Counted from the stretch's first letter, positions 26,570-39,466 are shown. The stretch: 64,000 nt of DNA from Epiperipatus broadwayi (GCA_028023455.1 JAQFVV010006738.1:248456-312455), one strand, 5' to 3'. The notes: generated by a model from the letters alone, not told the origin. A program made the numbers and translations.

Positions 26570-27430
26570 TCATGGCTTTTATTCCCAGGAAGCTGTAAAG
26601 TCACCAACCAAGGCAGTGGTTGGTGGCTGAAGGCAGAGGGTGCTAAGAATCCCCTGATTGCGGACTCAGGCTGCCATTTGATGATGACTTTTTATTTAGG
26701 TACTTACAACTGCAGATCACTTTCAAGTGAAGGAAGATTGCAAGAGTTAGAAGAACTGTCTTATATTAAATGGGATATTATTGGACTTTGTGAAGTTAGA
26801 AAAAAAGGTCAAGAAACAATTGATGTAAAAAGTGGACATGTACTCTACTATAAAGGCACAAATATTGGAAATACAAGTGGAGTAGAATTCATTATAAATA
26901 AAAAATGAAAGAATAACATTGTGGAGATTGATGGTGTATTGGACAGAGTGGTAAGATTAGTTTTACAACTTAATAGCAGATACCAAATGCAGACAATTCA
27001 GGTTTATGCCCCAACAAGTTCTCATAGTAATGAAGTAGTAGAAGATTTTTATATGGATCTTTTGATCAGAGTAAACAACATTTTAAAATTGTTATGGGAG
27101 ACTTTAATGCTAGAATTGGTAAACAAATGAAAGATGAAAATGCTGTAGGTAATTTTGGTTATGGTAATAGAAATGAGAGAGGACATAGACTTGTGGAGTT
27201 TGCAGAAAAAGAAAAACTTTATATTATGAATTCTTTTTTGAGAAAAATTTTAAAAGGAAATGGACATGGAAGGATCCAACCGAAGGTACAGCAGAATTGG
27301 ATTATATTTTGACTAACAGAAAATACATATTTCAAGATTGTAATGTTTTTAATAAATTTAACACAGGAAGTGATCATCGATTAGTAAGATGTAAGATACA
27401 TGTTAATTCAAAACTAGAGACAAAAATTAT
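26570..27430 (+). pseudogene. RTE-like LINE copy 1: endonuclease domain
   Basis: Apurinic-type endonuclease of an RTE-like non-LTR element, which nicks target DNA. Motifs: LGTYNCRSLSSEGRLQELE (from 26695), IIGLCEVRKKGQE (catalytic Glu region), VYAPTSSH (27003), MGDFNARIGK (27094 on), a LDYILTNRKY segment in the next frame (near 27300) and GSDHRLV (27367-27387). The domain is broken by a stop near 26906 and frameshifts near 27070 and 27270. The 26590-26690 segment, less AT-rich, is probably 5' UTR. The RT follows downstream on the same strand. Confidence 0.85.
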
Positions 27431-29462
27431 TAAGAAAAACAATATTTACAGTTGATATTCCTAATCTTCAGAAACATTCTAATAAATTTAAATTAGAACT
27501 TGCAAATCGGTTTCAAGTATTAGTAGATTTTGAACATGATTCAGATTTGAATGACATTAATAGAAAATAAATGATACACTTTTAAAAACTGTAACAAAAA
27601 TAGCTGGTAGAAAAAAGCAGCAATTCACCAAATAAAATTTCTACTGAGACTAGAGAATTTATGAAGAAAAGAAGGAATATGAGGATATACAACAATGATG
27701 CATTAAAAATGATTGAATATCTCGAATTTTGTAAAATGGTGTGGAAAAGAGTTGAAAATGATATAAGAAAGTATAATTGTGAACAAGCAAGGAAAGCTGT
27801 AGAAGAGAATAAGTCTAAAAAGTGTAAAACAACATTTTGGTATTGGTAGGAAATTTATATCTGCAATAAGAAAAAAAGATGGCATTATTACTAAAAAGAG
27901 AGATGACATCATGAAATGTGTAGAAGTCTTCTATCAAGAATTATATAGTAATAAAAAACAAGTGCCTCCTATACCTATTATATCTTCTGAATTGCCCAGA
28001 ATTTTGAATGAGGAAGTGAGACATGCAATTAAATTTATGAAGAAAGGGAAGGCTCCACGTAATGATGGAATTATAATTGATATATTAAAAGAAGCAGGTG
28101 AAGAAATAGAAATTTTTCTAGCAAAGTTATATACTAAATGTCTAAATGATAAAGATGTACCAGATGATAGGAAGAATGCAGTATTAATATTAATATTTAA
28201 AAAAGATGATAAAGAAGATATTAAAAATTACAGACCTATCAGTCTTTCATCAGTTTTATACAACATTTTTACTAAGAGAATTACAACTCGTCTACAGAAA
28301 ATACTGGATTTCCACCAACAAGAGAACAAGCTGGAAGTAAAAGTGGTTTTAGTACAGTAGATCATATCCAGGTATTGAGAGAAGTTATAGAAAGGACAAA
28401 TGAATATGAGTTGCCATTATGCTTAGGATTTGTAGATTATGAAAAGGCATTTGATTCTATAGACATTTCTTCAGTGATTAAAGCATTGGATCATCAAGGT
28501 GCCGATCGAGGATATTGTCATATTTTAAAGAATCTTTATAAAAATTCAACAGTAACAATTAGATTATTTAATGATGGTAGGAAAATCAACATTGAAAAGG
28601 GTGTAGGGTAACTCCATATCTCCAAAACTTTTTACAGCAATGCTGCAAGAAGTATTTTGTGGATTAAAATGGGAAACTAAAGGAGTGAAAGTAAATGGAG
28701 ATTATTTAAGTCATTTAGATTTTGCAGATGATGTAGTTGTTTTTGCAAATAATACTTTAAAGTGACAGGAAATGTTGCAGGAGTTATCAGATGAAAGTAG
28801 AAAAGTAGGACTAAAGATAAATGTTAAAAAGATTAAAGTAATGTTTAATAAATTTTCTCAAAATTTGAAAATAAAGATTGATTATGATGAGTTAGAAGAA
28901 GTTAACAGTTACAAATATTTTGGTCAGATTATTAATACAGATGGAAACATTATGGATGAAATTAATCATAGAATTAAACTTAGTTGGAGTGCTTTTGATA
29001 GAAATAACTTGATACTAAAAGAAAATATGCCTATGTGTTTAGTTTTTAATAAATGTGTTTTGCCAGTTCTTACTTATGGATCTGAGACTTGGACACTTAA
29101 ATGAAGAGAAAAACCGAGACTTCAGATCACTCAAAGAACTATGGAGAGATGCATGTTGGGAATAACAAGAAGAGATCGAAAATGCAATGCATGGGTAAGA
29201 GGACAAACAGGTGTTACTGACCTCATTGAAAAAAATTAAAAGACTGAAGTGGAGTTGGGCTGGACATATTGCTAGAAGCGATGATAATAGATGGACAATT
29301 GAAATTTTAAACTGGATTCCAAGAGATTGTAAAAGACCCAGAATGAGACCACATGTGAGATGGATGGATGAAATAAGAAAATGTGCAGGGGTGATGTGGA
29401 GAAGAGAAGCTAAAGACAGGAAAAGATGGATTGAACTTGGAGAGACCTTCATCCTGCAGTGA
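27431..29462 (+). pseudogene. RTE-like LINE copy 1: reverse transcriptase and C-terminal domain
   Basis: The RT shows MKKGKAPRNDGIIIDILKE (from 28037), NYRPISLSSVLY (28225 on), FVDYEKAFDSID (28430 on, first catalytic Asp) and LDFADDVVVFANN (28715-28733, the Asp pair kept). The thumb and C-terminal part follows with SYKYFGQIINTDGNI and a WSWAGHIARSDDNRWTIEI segment (29250 on), then RKRWIELGE. This C-terminal pattern is typical of RTE-type LINEs often mislabelled as craniofacial development protein 2. Stops and frameshifts at about 27840, 28350, 28610, 28765, 29100 and 29235 make it inactive. The element is close to full length. Confidence 0.85.
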
Positions 29463-29490
29463 ATTGATAATGGTTGATGATGATAGATTG
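29463..29490 (+). repeat. RTE-like copy 1 tail, TGATGATGA type
   Basis: Directly after the C-terminal domain comes ATAATGGTTGATGATGATAG. The inverted copy at 51.6 kb ends with the same trinucleotide run, so this is the family's 3' tail. Confidence 0.7.
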
Positions 29491-30244
29491 AAACAAATTA
29501 TTGTGAGCTTATATACATGACTGGGATGGGTTTGAACTGGAGAGAAAGATACTATTATGGCATAAGGTAGATGAAACAGAATGATAGAGAAAGAATACTG
29601 TTTCACAATCAATAAGAATTTTAGGTTGTATACTATTAAATCTGAACCCCTATATTTCCTTGCAATAATTTTCATCTATAATTTATGACATTCAGCTTAA
29701 TATTAATAGACCATCCTTTGATATATTCAAAATAAACTATCTATCTCTGTTTTATCTAACAACTTAATTATTACCTTCATGTTTTTAACTTATATTTGTT
29801 TGATATCATTCTTATAACTATTTCTACAAATTACAAACTAAAATTACTTATAATTCCATATAACTATATTAAATTGTTCATCATAAAACATAAGATCAAA
29901 TTTAAAATATCGTTTCTCGTTTTCAGTATTGTATATTTAAACACCAACCTATACCCTCTTTATAATTTATATATTGTTAACAACTTTTAGGATACATTTC
30001 ATTAAATCATTAATCATATCTATTGATTTTATTTATATAACAATATTTGATAAAAACATAACTTTTAAAATAAATAATGACATAGATAACCAAATTAAAT
30101 CAATTATTAATTTCACTATCTATTGATCTATCCCCCCATTGTAATAACAACTACATTTAAAGTATAGAATTAATATATTTACAAATATGATATTACAAGC
30201 TTTTTCCTCTTTAAATATAAGTTCCTAAACAAGCAAACAAAAAC
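29491..30244. other. No gene seen
   Basis: AT-rich flank of the RTE-like element; only chance frames. Confidence 0.6.
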
Positions 30245-30371
30245 AAAAACTTTTAGTGAAGCATTGGTGGTCGAGAAGTCAGCGACAGCCGCGTTACAAG
30301 CAGTTGTCTCGAGTTAACGGGTTCCCTTCCTGGCTGATGCTATGAGACATGAGAAAAAAAAACTTTTACTG
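30245..30371 (+). mobile_element. tRNA-derived SINE, copy 1, with target-site duplication
   Basis: The SINE (30259-30357) begins GCATTGGTGGTCGAGAAG, has a CGAGTTAACGGGTTCCCTTC B-box-like region, a GGCTGATGCTATGAGACATG end and a poly(A) tail. It is flanked by AAAAACTTTTAGTG (30245-30258) and AAAAACTTTTACTG (30358-30371), one mismatch in 14. The GTGGYCGAGNNGT start resembles the head of Ser/Leu-type tRNAs. Confidence 0.8.
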
Positions 30372-32063
30372 GCATTACAATCGTTCTACAGGACTCAGAC
30401 TGGTTGCACATCAATATTATTATCGCTTTCATTTAAAAGACTTTCGTTTCAAACACTCCACTAGTTGCATGTTAATATTACAATCATTTGTGCTCCATTT
30501 GTTTCTCATCGAAAGATTATTACAATTATCAAAATTAGTAGTTTTTTTTTTCCTTTAGTAATTAAAGATTATCTAGAACTTGTCTTGTATGTTTGACTTA
30601 AATATTCCTTGCGTTAGTAATAAATTATTCAGCATTCAAATGATTCTTTACTTATTTTGGTTAATATTATTATTAAGAAAAAAACCATTTTCCATTTTCA
30701 TTTTAACAGTAGAATATTATCTTCCACATATGTTTATATTTTATAATGCACTAAGGCTTATTTCATCTGTTATTCATCAATTTAATCTCCATGCATATTT
30801 ATTTTCTATTAAATATTTTCTGGTATGGTTTTGCTCTCTTAAATTTATCATTTTCTTTCAGATGAGAGATATTTCATTCATGCTAACAGACCACTGCTAT
30901 TCAGTACACATATAAATATAATTATCATTTAACCTATATAACACTCAGTATAAGTTTTTTAACATAAAAATAATATTAAAATCAGTATTGCTCAGTTTTA
31001 ATCATTTCCTCAATTAAAATTTTATTCAAACATGTTTTAAGATTTTTCTTTGCATGCATTATATACTTTTTTGTTCGCACCTAGTTCTGTTATTATCTAT
31101 TACTACTTTAATTCTAGATAATTTTAAAAACACTTACTTTTCCGTAACAGAAATAATTTGCTTTTATTTATCCCTGGATGCTAACTTGATCTTGTCCAAT
31201 TATTTTGCCTCATATGACACATGAATACTTCAACTAGTTTAGCAATTAAATCCAGTGTAATTACAATACTCCCAAGGTTTTTCTTTAATGAGTTTCATCC
31301 TTGGTCACAATTTGGGATATACATACAATTTTTTCTCATTTTATATAATTTTCTCTGTATAATGATATCAATAAAGTAGAGATCAATTTAATTTACTCTT
31401 GCATTTTAGTGAAGCTTTATAACCTATATCGTTTAAATTATTACATAAACAAAATTCATCACTTTTTTTTTTTTTTTTTTTCAAAATAATAATAAAATAA
31501 TTTTTTGAAAACTTGGATTACAAAAAAAACAATACTTGTTCCTCGATCTGTGATTTTTTTCCTCAATTGCAATACTCCTTCAATTTTTCTTAACGATTGT
31601 CTGCAGGCTGTTTATTGGTTAATTTTTCTTACTTCTTTGATTCTATATTTAATGAGTTGTTAGTATTTGATCTATATTTAAAACAAATATTTTCGGTTTT
31701 AAAATATTTCTCCATAAAAATAATACCATTTAGAAACCGAATAAAATAAAATTTACTTTGTCGATTTAGATCATTTTCGTTTTATTTTTATACAAACAAG
31801 ATTTGATATTACTTTTATGATTTTTTTAATCACTAAATGTCTAAAATAAATATTAATTATTTATTTGTAAACACTTAAGATTTAACTACAAAAAATAATT
31901 GCTTTTATAATATTAGATGTGCACAGACAATAATTATCTATCTATAAAAGATTAGATTTGAACTTGACTGTAATTTTAAATGCTATCAAATGTTTATTTA
32001 TTTGTAACTATAATAAATTTATAGTTTATTATTTTATCTTTTATGTACATTAATATATATATA
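30372..32063. other. No gene seen
   Basis: AT-rich. A 111-codon frame at 30580-30915 is hydrophobic, matches no family and sits in extreme AT composition; treated as chance. A poly(T) run lies near 31463-31482. Confidence 0.55.
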
Positions 32064-32263
32064 AATCTTAATGCTTCTTTTACTAGGTAAAATCTTAATG
32101 TATATTTTATTTAGGGAAATTTATATATATAACTGCATAGCGTATTATCTGTATAAATTATAGCATTCAAACTAAGGTCATTTATTTTTAAAGCAATAAA
32201 TCTTCAATGTCATTAGTGACATTTATCATTACTGCGATACTGACATTTGGCCTTATCTTCATG

Positions 32264-33086
32264 ATTATATACAGGGCCGGCGGAAGCGGGCATGCAACGC
32301 ATGCTAGGCATGCGGGCGCTGGCAGAAGGAGGCGCCATCACTGAGAGATTAGCATCTGAAAAAGAAGGCGTCATCCCTGAGAAATTAAAACTCTACTAAC
32401 AAAAATACTCACATTTGAAGAATATTATTCTCAAATGTTTATTTACAAAAATTATTGAGAGTAGATTATTGAAAATCATATGAAGTCATATTATATCTTA
32501 TTAAATGACACACACAAGCAGGCCTGCACACAAGCTCTGCTTAATATTAAAAATATAAAACAATCAAATCTATTATTTATCATGAACAATAAACTAAACA
32601 TAAAGTTTATTATATTACAAATTTCATATTGTAATGTTTATATATATATAGTACTGCTTATAGTAAACTATAAGTAACTTTCTGCTAGCAAATATATAAA
32701 TAAACACACACTAAAAGTATTATAAATTAGAACTTATGTATGTATATGCGTATATATATATTAGATCATGTTTGTTAAAAACACAGTGACGCAAATAATA
32801 AATATGAAATTTAAAAAAAAAAAAATATCTAAATTTGCCGTGTTAAATTATATATTATTTCATACAAACCGTTTGTATGAAATAATATATAATTTAACAA
32901 TCAATTTTATGCTATTTTTGATATCAAAAATAGCATTACATCGTGCATTCTTTCTAAAAATCATGACTTTTTTAAAACGCCACGGGACACGGTCGGGTCA
33001 CCTTAGTAAACATACATATTGACAGGGGCACCAAAATCAAATTTGCATGCGGGCGCCTAGTACCCAGCGCCGGCGCTGATTATATA
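32264..33086. mobile_element. Non-autonomous hAT-type element with 8-bp target-site duplication
   Basis: The element (32272-33078, 807 bp) begins CAGGGCCGGCGGAAGCGGG and ends GCGCCTAGTACCCAGCGCCGGCGCTG, given here in parts: CAG...CTG termini with a CGCCGGCG core. Both sides carry the identical octamer ATTATATA (32264-32271 and 33079-33086). CAG-type ends with an 8-bp duplication are the hallmark of hAT transposons. The terminal 70 bases are GC-rich, unlike the surroundings. No transposase; the 65- and 84-codon frames inside show no hAT motif. It must be mobilised by a source element elsewhere. Confidence 0.88.
32842..32937. repeat. Two perfect palindromes inside the hAT element
   Basis: 32842-32869 and 32871-32898 are exact 28-bp reverse complements separated by one base (outer GTTAAATTATATATT). 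About 15 bases later, GCTATTTTTGATATCAAAAATAGC (in two halves, GCTATTTTTGAT and ATCAAAAATAGC) is a second perfect palindrome. Confidence 0.9.
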
Positions 33087-33160
33087 TATGTGCTTCTTAA
33101 TCTGGGAGTTATGACAAGTTCGAACCCATAGATTTCTTCTCAAGCCTTGTCCTGAGGAAT

Positions 33161-35174
33161 TTAAAAAACAATGTACATTTACTTTAAATAAATTTACGTA
33201 GATAGTTTAAAGTTGATTAATTTTTTTTAAAACAATGTACCATCATCTGAAAGGAAAATATACATGTTTGGAATACACAAAATCTATTTATTTCCAGCCA
33301 TGTATGATAAATAAAAAAATTAATATAGAAGATAATATTTTGTTTAGTAAGTATAGTTCCTTGGAAAAAATTGAACATGAATTTTAATCAAAATCGAGGC
33401 ATACAAATAATCTGGAATTTCTACAGAATCTGAGCAATCAATAGACTTGGTTGTTTATTTTTACTTTTAGGAACAATAAAAACAATGTTGCCAAATTAAA
33501 TTCAAACGTTCACTATAGAAAGTGAATGGATAATGATATTTAACAGATATTATAATATATAATTAATGGGTTTTTTCTATCATTTGTTGTGATAAGTATA
33601 TGAAATCAAGGACTGTGATAAGCTAATCGCTTATTGACAATGGTAATAATAATAAAAAACTTAGAAAAAATACTCTAAGACAGAAATTGTTTGTGTAATG
33701 GTTTTCTGGGAAATAACGATTGCAACAACCAAACAATTATGTAGTCATCTAACGTTTAGCATAGTTTGATCCAATAGTTTGTTTTGTTATAAATATTTAG
33801 CATATGTTTTGATTTCAAATGATTGGTGGGATGGTTGAGCAAAGAAAATGATATAAATAACTAATATGATACGATATGGTCCAATATTCTATTATTTGAT
33901 ACAATATCTTTGATCATTCGTGAACTAAGCTCATTTAGTATTTCACTTCTATTCTTATTAACATAGTCTTGATTGTAATAGAATTATAATATGTGTTCAC
34001 ATAAGATTATGTGCCAACACATAATTTTGGTATAATTGTTAAAGTTAATAAAACCGTTTTTGATATAGTGCAGTGATCTAGAGTGTATTGTCAATGGATT
34101 TTATCCACAATCATCATTTTCAGTGTTCGAATTTCATATGCACTTGTAAGTAATAAAACCATTGATAATTCTCTATTACTTATAAAAATGGTCTCTTCTT
34201 GGGTTCAAAAAAATAAAATGTTTACATCTTTTCTGATAATACTCATTACTAATTGCTTGATTAAAATAAAATACATGGTATATCTCTTCTTGACAGAATT
34301 ATAATAAATTTACATTTTTAAAGCAAAAGTTCAATATCTTACAAAAAATTTAAATTGAAAAGTCAATTATTGCTATAAAGAAGTAACTATGCTTTGTCAT
34401 GGTCACTCCATATCTTTTTCATGGATTAAAGGAGCCATAAACATGAAAAATGGTAGCAATGACATTGCATTGTGTTGTTTATGATGTTTTCAGTAGATGG
34501 AAGAAATGTGACTGTCGATTGAATAATAATAAAAAATGATATAAGTATATTTTAATAATATATATATTATGTATTCATTAACATTAACATTTGATCACAA
34601 TATATAATTTAATGAAACCAAAGCATCTCTTTATAATTATAAAAAAGAACTGCTGCCCCTGATGACAAACCTAAATAATTTTTATATGAATGTGTTTCTA
34701 TTTTAGCTTTAAAAATAATGAATTTTTTTAAGAATGCTTGTCTTATGAAGATTTTCCACTTTCATTAGTAAATATCATGGAATGCATAATCCACTGCCAC
34801 AATATAATTTCCAAAAACTTTTCTGAAAGAAGTGACTCCTATTACAGAAGAATTATTATAAAAGATTCAAGATAGTTTTTGAAAAACAAGAAGCCTTATA
34901 GATATTTTTATCAGCTGAGAAATTTAAGATATATAGTGGGATCAAATAAGTGAATTGTATATTGCGTTTTTTTATTTACTTGAAATGAAGTGGTTAGTTA
35001 TTAAATTTTATTTACACAATTATATAGATTCTAGGTAATACAATCGAAAAAAATGTCATTACTTTAGATATACAAGCTGAAGCATGTGTAAAGACAACAG
35101 GTGTTAGATAAGGGTATATATTTGCTCAAACTTTTTTAGAAACAAGAAGTTGCTTATATGCAAGATAACAAGTC
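33161..35174. other. No gene seen
   Basis: AT-rich with stops in all frames; the 73-codon frame at 34083-34304 shows no family features. Confidence 0.6.
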
Positions 35175-35294
35175 AAAGATGTAGACTGATTAAGCGTTGG
35201 TGACCTTGAGGTTAGCATAGCTGCTTTTCAAGCAACTGGCAGGGGTTCCTTCCCGGTCAACGCTTTGACACATGAAAAAAAAGATGTAGACTGA
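35175..35294 (+). mobile_element. tRNA-derived SINE, copy 2, with 15-bp target-site duplication
   Basis: SINE body 35190-35279: GCGTTGGTGACCTTGAGG start, AGCAACTGGCAGGGGTTCC middle, GGTCAACGCTTTGACACATG end, short poly(A). The exact 15-mer AAAGATGTAGACTGA flanks it at 35175-35189 and 35280-35294. Same family as 30.3 and 39.1 kb. Short TSD-flanked repeats with a tRNA-like head are mobilised in trans by LINEs. Confidence 0.88.
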
Positions 35295-37497
35295 ATACGA
35301 AGTTATTAGGTTTGAAAGTGTATTTTTAAATTGAATTTATCTAAAGTAAACAGAAGATATGTATCTTCATGGATTATTAATTTACAGATCTTCCTAAATT
35401 ACCAGTTCAAAAGACATTGCATAGAATGTATTTATCGGTTGAAAGTAAAATATGAATTATTTATTTTGGATAATTAATGTCCATAAATCTCAACTTGTTT
35501 ATCAAACAATAATGATGAAAAGTCGCCAGTAATTTCTAGCTTAAAGCAATTTCAACTTTAAAGAATAAACCAACAAAATGATACTGGTAAACTTTAAGTA
35601 GAAAGTTAGATTTGACGTGAAAGAAAGATTGTATATGATTCTGCTAGTTTTAATTAGTTACTGTACTGGATATTTTTGTCATCGCATTTAAATAACTCTT
35701 TAAATTAAATTAGCTATATTAAGAGCTGCTATTTCAGTTTTTTGTAAGGAAATGATATTTAAGCGACTTATTGACATAATATAAAATCCTTACTAATATT
35801 TATTTTATATAAGTTCTAAAAAGTTTTAATTGTAATGCTAATGTAAGAATAACAATAAATTATTCATGTGCTTTATATTGGGCATGTAAAATGGTAGAAT
35901 AATGATAGATTTTAATGGGACTTGATGTTGAACTTGATCAATGATAGACCCAAGTAACATTATAAATAATATCTGAAAGACATTATAAGCAGTTAAAATA
36001 CTGATTATTTTGACTATAGTCTTATTTCCTATGCATATGAACATTATTTAATTAACTTGATAATGCTCATACATTAGCCTAAAAATGTATTGGAGTGATA
36101 ACAGAGAAAAAATTCTGATTCTATGATACAAGATCATTAATTTACTGTTGGAAGCCTTTATTAATAAAAGTATTCATCAAAGAGCCCGGATAATTATATC
36201 TTATTATAAATGTAGAAAAACATGATTGCATAAATATAATTAAGTGTAAAAAATTTTAAAAATAATTAACGGTTTATTCCTTAGAAGTTCAAAAGAAATT
36301 TGATGCCCAATAGGAATTGAGCTGATGTAATAATCCATAAATTTAAAGTCTCAATGTCTTTCATAACCATCAATGTGTTAAATAATGAGAAACATCGTTA
36401 TTTACTCATAGTGTTATGCAGGAAAGCATGGCACATAATTACGCACAAAACTTTCAATAGATAGTCTATGCATAATTTAAATATATCAATGTCTATAATA
36501 CCTTCATGACATTAATTTTTTCTCACAATAATATAAATAAATTTATTTTATATTCATTCACACTAATATTATATGAGTGATTACTGAAACAACACCCTTT
36601 CAATATTTGTCTATTTTGCCGCTTTGAATCAAAATATATAATACACCCGACCCAACACAAAGGATAGTTGGATTGATAATAGCTAAACTCCACTAAAATA
36701 AATATATTGCAATATTTTATCAATAATGCATGTACAATTGTTTTCTGCTATCTACATAAACAATTTTAAAAGAAGTTTCATGGAATATGATTTAATTGGG
36801 ATGTAATGCATATTTCATAGAATTAATCTCTGAATGTTCCTTATGTAACTATTTTCTATGGTAACATAACTTTACATGTAGTGGATTATTCCCCGAACTC
36901 CAATCCAAACATTTAATCCAAGTTATCAAAACATTTTTTTTATATTCAATTATTGCCGCCATAATTATTTGTAAAAATGAAATCGCAACTCATTGGTTTA
37001 TTAGAACCATTTTAAGTTGTCCATCAATGTGTTTTGCGAAAATATTTTTACTATGCAATTGCCGATTCCAATAAACTGTTCCAAATGATTATAAGTTATT
37101 ACTGGATACTGTCTTCAATATCATCGTACATAATCAAACTCTAAAAATTTCAATAATGTTTGGTTCAATTTCTCTTTTTCAAAATAGTTTTTTATCTTAA
37201 TTTATATAACATTAACTTTATTTTGCCAAAAAAATGGCAATTCTTAAGAAGACTGCAAAATAATTAAAACAATCGCATAATTCATTGAAAAAACATTAAG
37301 AAATTGCAAATATAATTTAATGATTTTACTTTTATTAATGCAAAAAACAAGATAGCATTGATTATTATAGTTGCATGTTATTTACAAAAAAATACTATCT
37401 TCAATAACGATTTGGTTTATTTTAATATTTCATATTTACTGATATTAATTTTAAATTTATTTAAATGCACATTCATTACATAAATAATATTCATTAA
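35295..37497. other. No gene seen
   Basis: AT-rich; only short chance frames. Confidence 0.6.
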
Positions 37498-37546
37498 GGC
37501 TGTAGCCTCAATCACATTTTATACGCATGTGATTGAGGCTACAGCC
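37498..37546. repeat. Perfect 20-bp-arm hairpin
   Basis: GGCTGTAGCCTCAATCACAT (37498-37517) pairs exactly with 37527-37546 across a 9-base loop. It is GC-richer than its surroundings. Confidence 0.9.
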
Positions 37547-39072
37547 AAGACATCGGTTTATTATTCCAAACGTTACATTTAATTCCATTTTTTACTTTGT
37601 TGTTGCAAATTTTTTAGTTCATGAATAATAAACTATTGATAACCATTTCCTTTTTAATTTCCAGAACATCATTCTTAAAATTGCAGAGGGTATTAATTAA
37701 CATTTTAAACATACTAAAAGTTATGCTAGGTCATCGTCTATCAAATCATGGATTCACCTTGATATTTCACAACTAACCTATTTGTGTCACATACTGTTGT
37801 TAGTGTAGAAATCATCAAGGATCCCAAAATCAAAATTGATGTAGCCAATAACTCAAATAATATTTATTTAGTGGGTTAATTGGTTGGATTTTTATGAGTC
37901 TTTCACTTATAATACAACTTAAAAATAATTTGGTCACTTTAAATATTTCACCTAGTAAAAAAACCCTTTTACTTAGCATTAGTAAGACTGTTGAGTAAAC
38001 CACAAAAAATATAAAAGTAATAATTGGAAGGTTTACTGATAGAGATCATATGTTTGCTTATCGATAATGACATAGATAAACTATAATCTTTGGAACTTGA
38101 GCCCTATAATCTTGCACTTTATACTTGCACTAGGTCACGAACCTATTTTAACCTGCTGTGTTCAGTAATAAATGCTTTGATAATCTGTCAATAAAAATTA
38201 TTTTTGTAAAATAATAATTTTAATAACATATCATTAGATTGAAATTAAAATGAACTGCATTGTGATACTTTCCAGAAATTGTATAACTTGATCTTGTCTA
38301 TTTTGCATATTTAATAAAAAGTTTACTTTGCAGGTTATTATGTTGTTAGAGAAGGCAATTGTTTTTATAAAGTAACTGCAAACAAGAAAGTAATTCTGAC
38401 CTTAAAAGCCATTGTATCATTTATTATCATTGACTTCAATTTGCTATTTGAACATAACTATATATTTTTTTAACTAAGGAACTATTTGCCCATCTCTAAT
38501 TGACCTGGAATGGTATTTTCCAAGTATATACCTTTAACAACATTGTCTGAAATGTTGTTTGCATTGATTAAACATTAAGGCAAGTTACAGATCTTTTTCT
38601 GTTTTCTGTGGAAATCTTAAAATTATTTTTATTGATAATTTAACTTATTGTTCAAGATTTCATTATATCATATGTAACAGGAACCAGGTTTGAACTCTGT
38701 TACAAGTTGAAGGGATTCTTATAGGCACGTATAGGAAAATGTGGTAATCAAATGTATATATTTGATTAAGTTAAAATGATTGAATAAAGTAGCTAAAACT
38801 GTTCTTGGGAGGATGGTTGTTCTCATTTGTTTTAATGGAGTATGTGAATGTATATGTTATTATATAATCAAATGTACAAAAAGAATCTTCTTGAAAAAAG
38901 TGTATAATGTATATTTTTATTGTGTGTATAATTTTATTTTACTTAATAAAAATCAAATATATAAATAATGAGAAATGAAACAAATGTTATATCTGAAATG
39001 CTTCTACCATAGGTATTGTTTAAAGTTATTTTTAGAGGTTTCTAATTTTTTTTTTTAAGATAAAAAAACTTG
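37547..39072. other. No gene seen; one B-box-like motif
   Basis: AT-rich. At 38677-38712 a TGTAACAGG/CTCTGTTACA inverted pair encloses GGTTTGAACTC, a possible worn tRNA-derived fragment. Nothing else recognised. Confidence 0.5.
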
Positions 39073-39204
39073 CTAAAAAGTGTTTTTTTTTTTTCATATG
39101 TCATAGCATCGACCAGGAGGTGAACCCACAACCGTCTGCAACCAACTACTTGATTGCAAGGCGGTTACGATGACCTCTCAGCTAACAACGCTTGACTAAA
39201 AAGT
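39073..39204 (-). mobile_element. tRNA-derived SINE, copy 3, minus strand
   Basis: On the minus strand (39195 to 39082): GCGTTGTTAGCTGAGAGG start, GTAACCGCCTTGCAATCAAG, GTTGTGGGTTCACCTCCTGG, GATGCTATGACATATG and poly(A). CTAAAAAGT flanks it at 39073-39081 and 39196-39204, a plausible 9-bp target-site duplication. Same family as the copies at 30.3 and 35.2 kb. Confidence 0.82.
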
Positions 39205-39433
39205 TTTCTTTGTAAAAAAAAAAAAAATAAGAAGACAAAAGAAGCCAGACCTGAGAAAAACCCAGGATAAGATTTAAAATATTGAACATTTTGAATTGTG
39301 GGAAGGATTGCTTGAGGGGAATAAAAAAATCAGGAGACCATTTTTAATTTTTATGCTGATATTTTCAGTGCCATATATTAATTAATATTGGAGATTTTAA
39401 CCGTATGATTTTGGAGGAATATATATATATATT

Positions 39434-39466
39434 GAAGCAGTAAATCTTAGCTTAAGATTGTGCTTC
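39434..39466. repeat. Hairpin A after a TA run
   Basis: GAAGC-AGT-AAATCTTAGC-TTAAGATT-GT-GCTTC forms a stem with short internal loops. A TA run precedes it, and a pyrimidine-rich stretch with CTATCC words follows. Related to the hairpin at 54939-54973. Confidence 0.6.

Larger units (their letters stand above)
32064..33160. repeat. Interspersed repeat copy A, split by a hAT element
   Basis: 32064-32271 and 33079-33160 together match 41083-41357: AAATCTTAATG start, a TATAGCATTCAAAC-type block, an AAAGCAATAAA-type block, then TTATGACAAGTTCGAACCC with ATAGATTTCTTCTCAAGCC. The hAT element lies in the middle. A GTTCGAACCC motif near the right end resembles a pol III B box, so the repeat may be SINE-like. 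Confidence 0.8.

Noticed and set aside
29039-29675. 137- and 122-codon minus-strand frames
   Set aside because: Antisense shadows of the RTE-like C-terminal domain, which is clearly coding-derived on the plus strand.
30580-30915. 111-codon hydrophobic frame, one of the longest outside elements
   Set aside because: Phe/Leu/Ile/Ser-rich text as expected from T-rich DNA; no motif, no start context, no splice signals.
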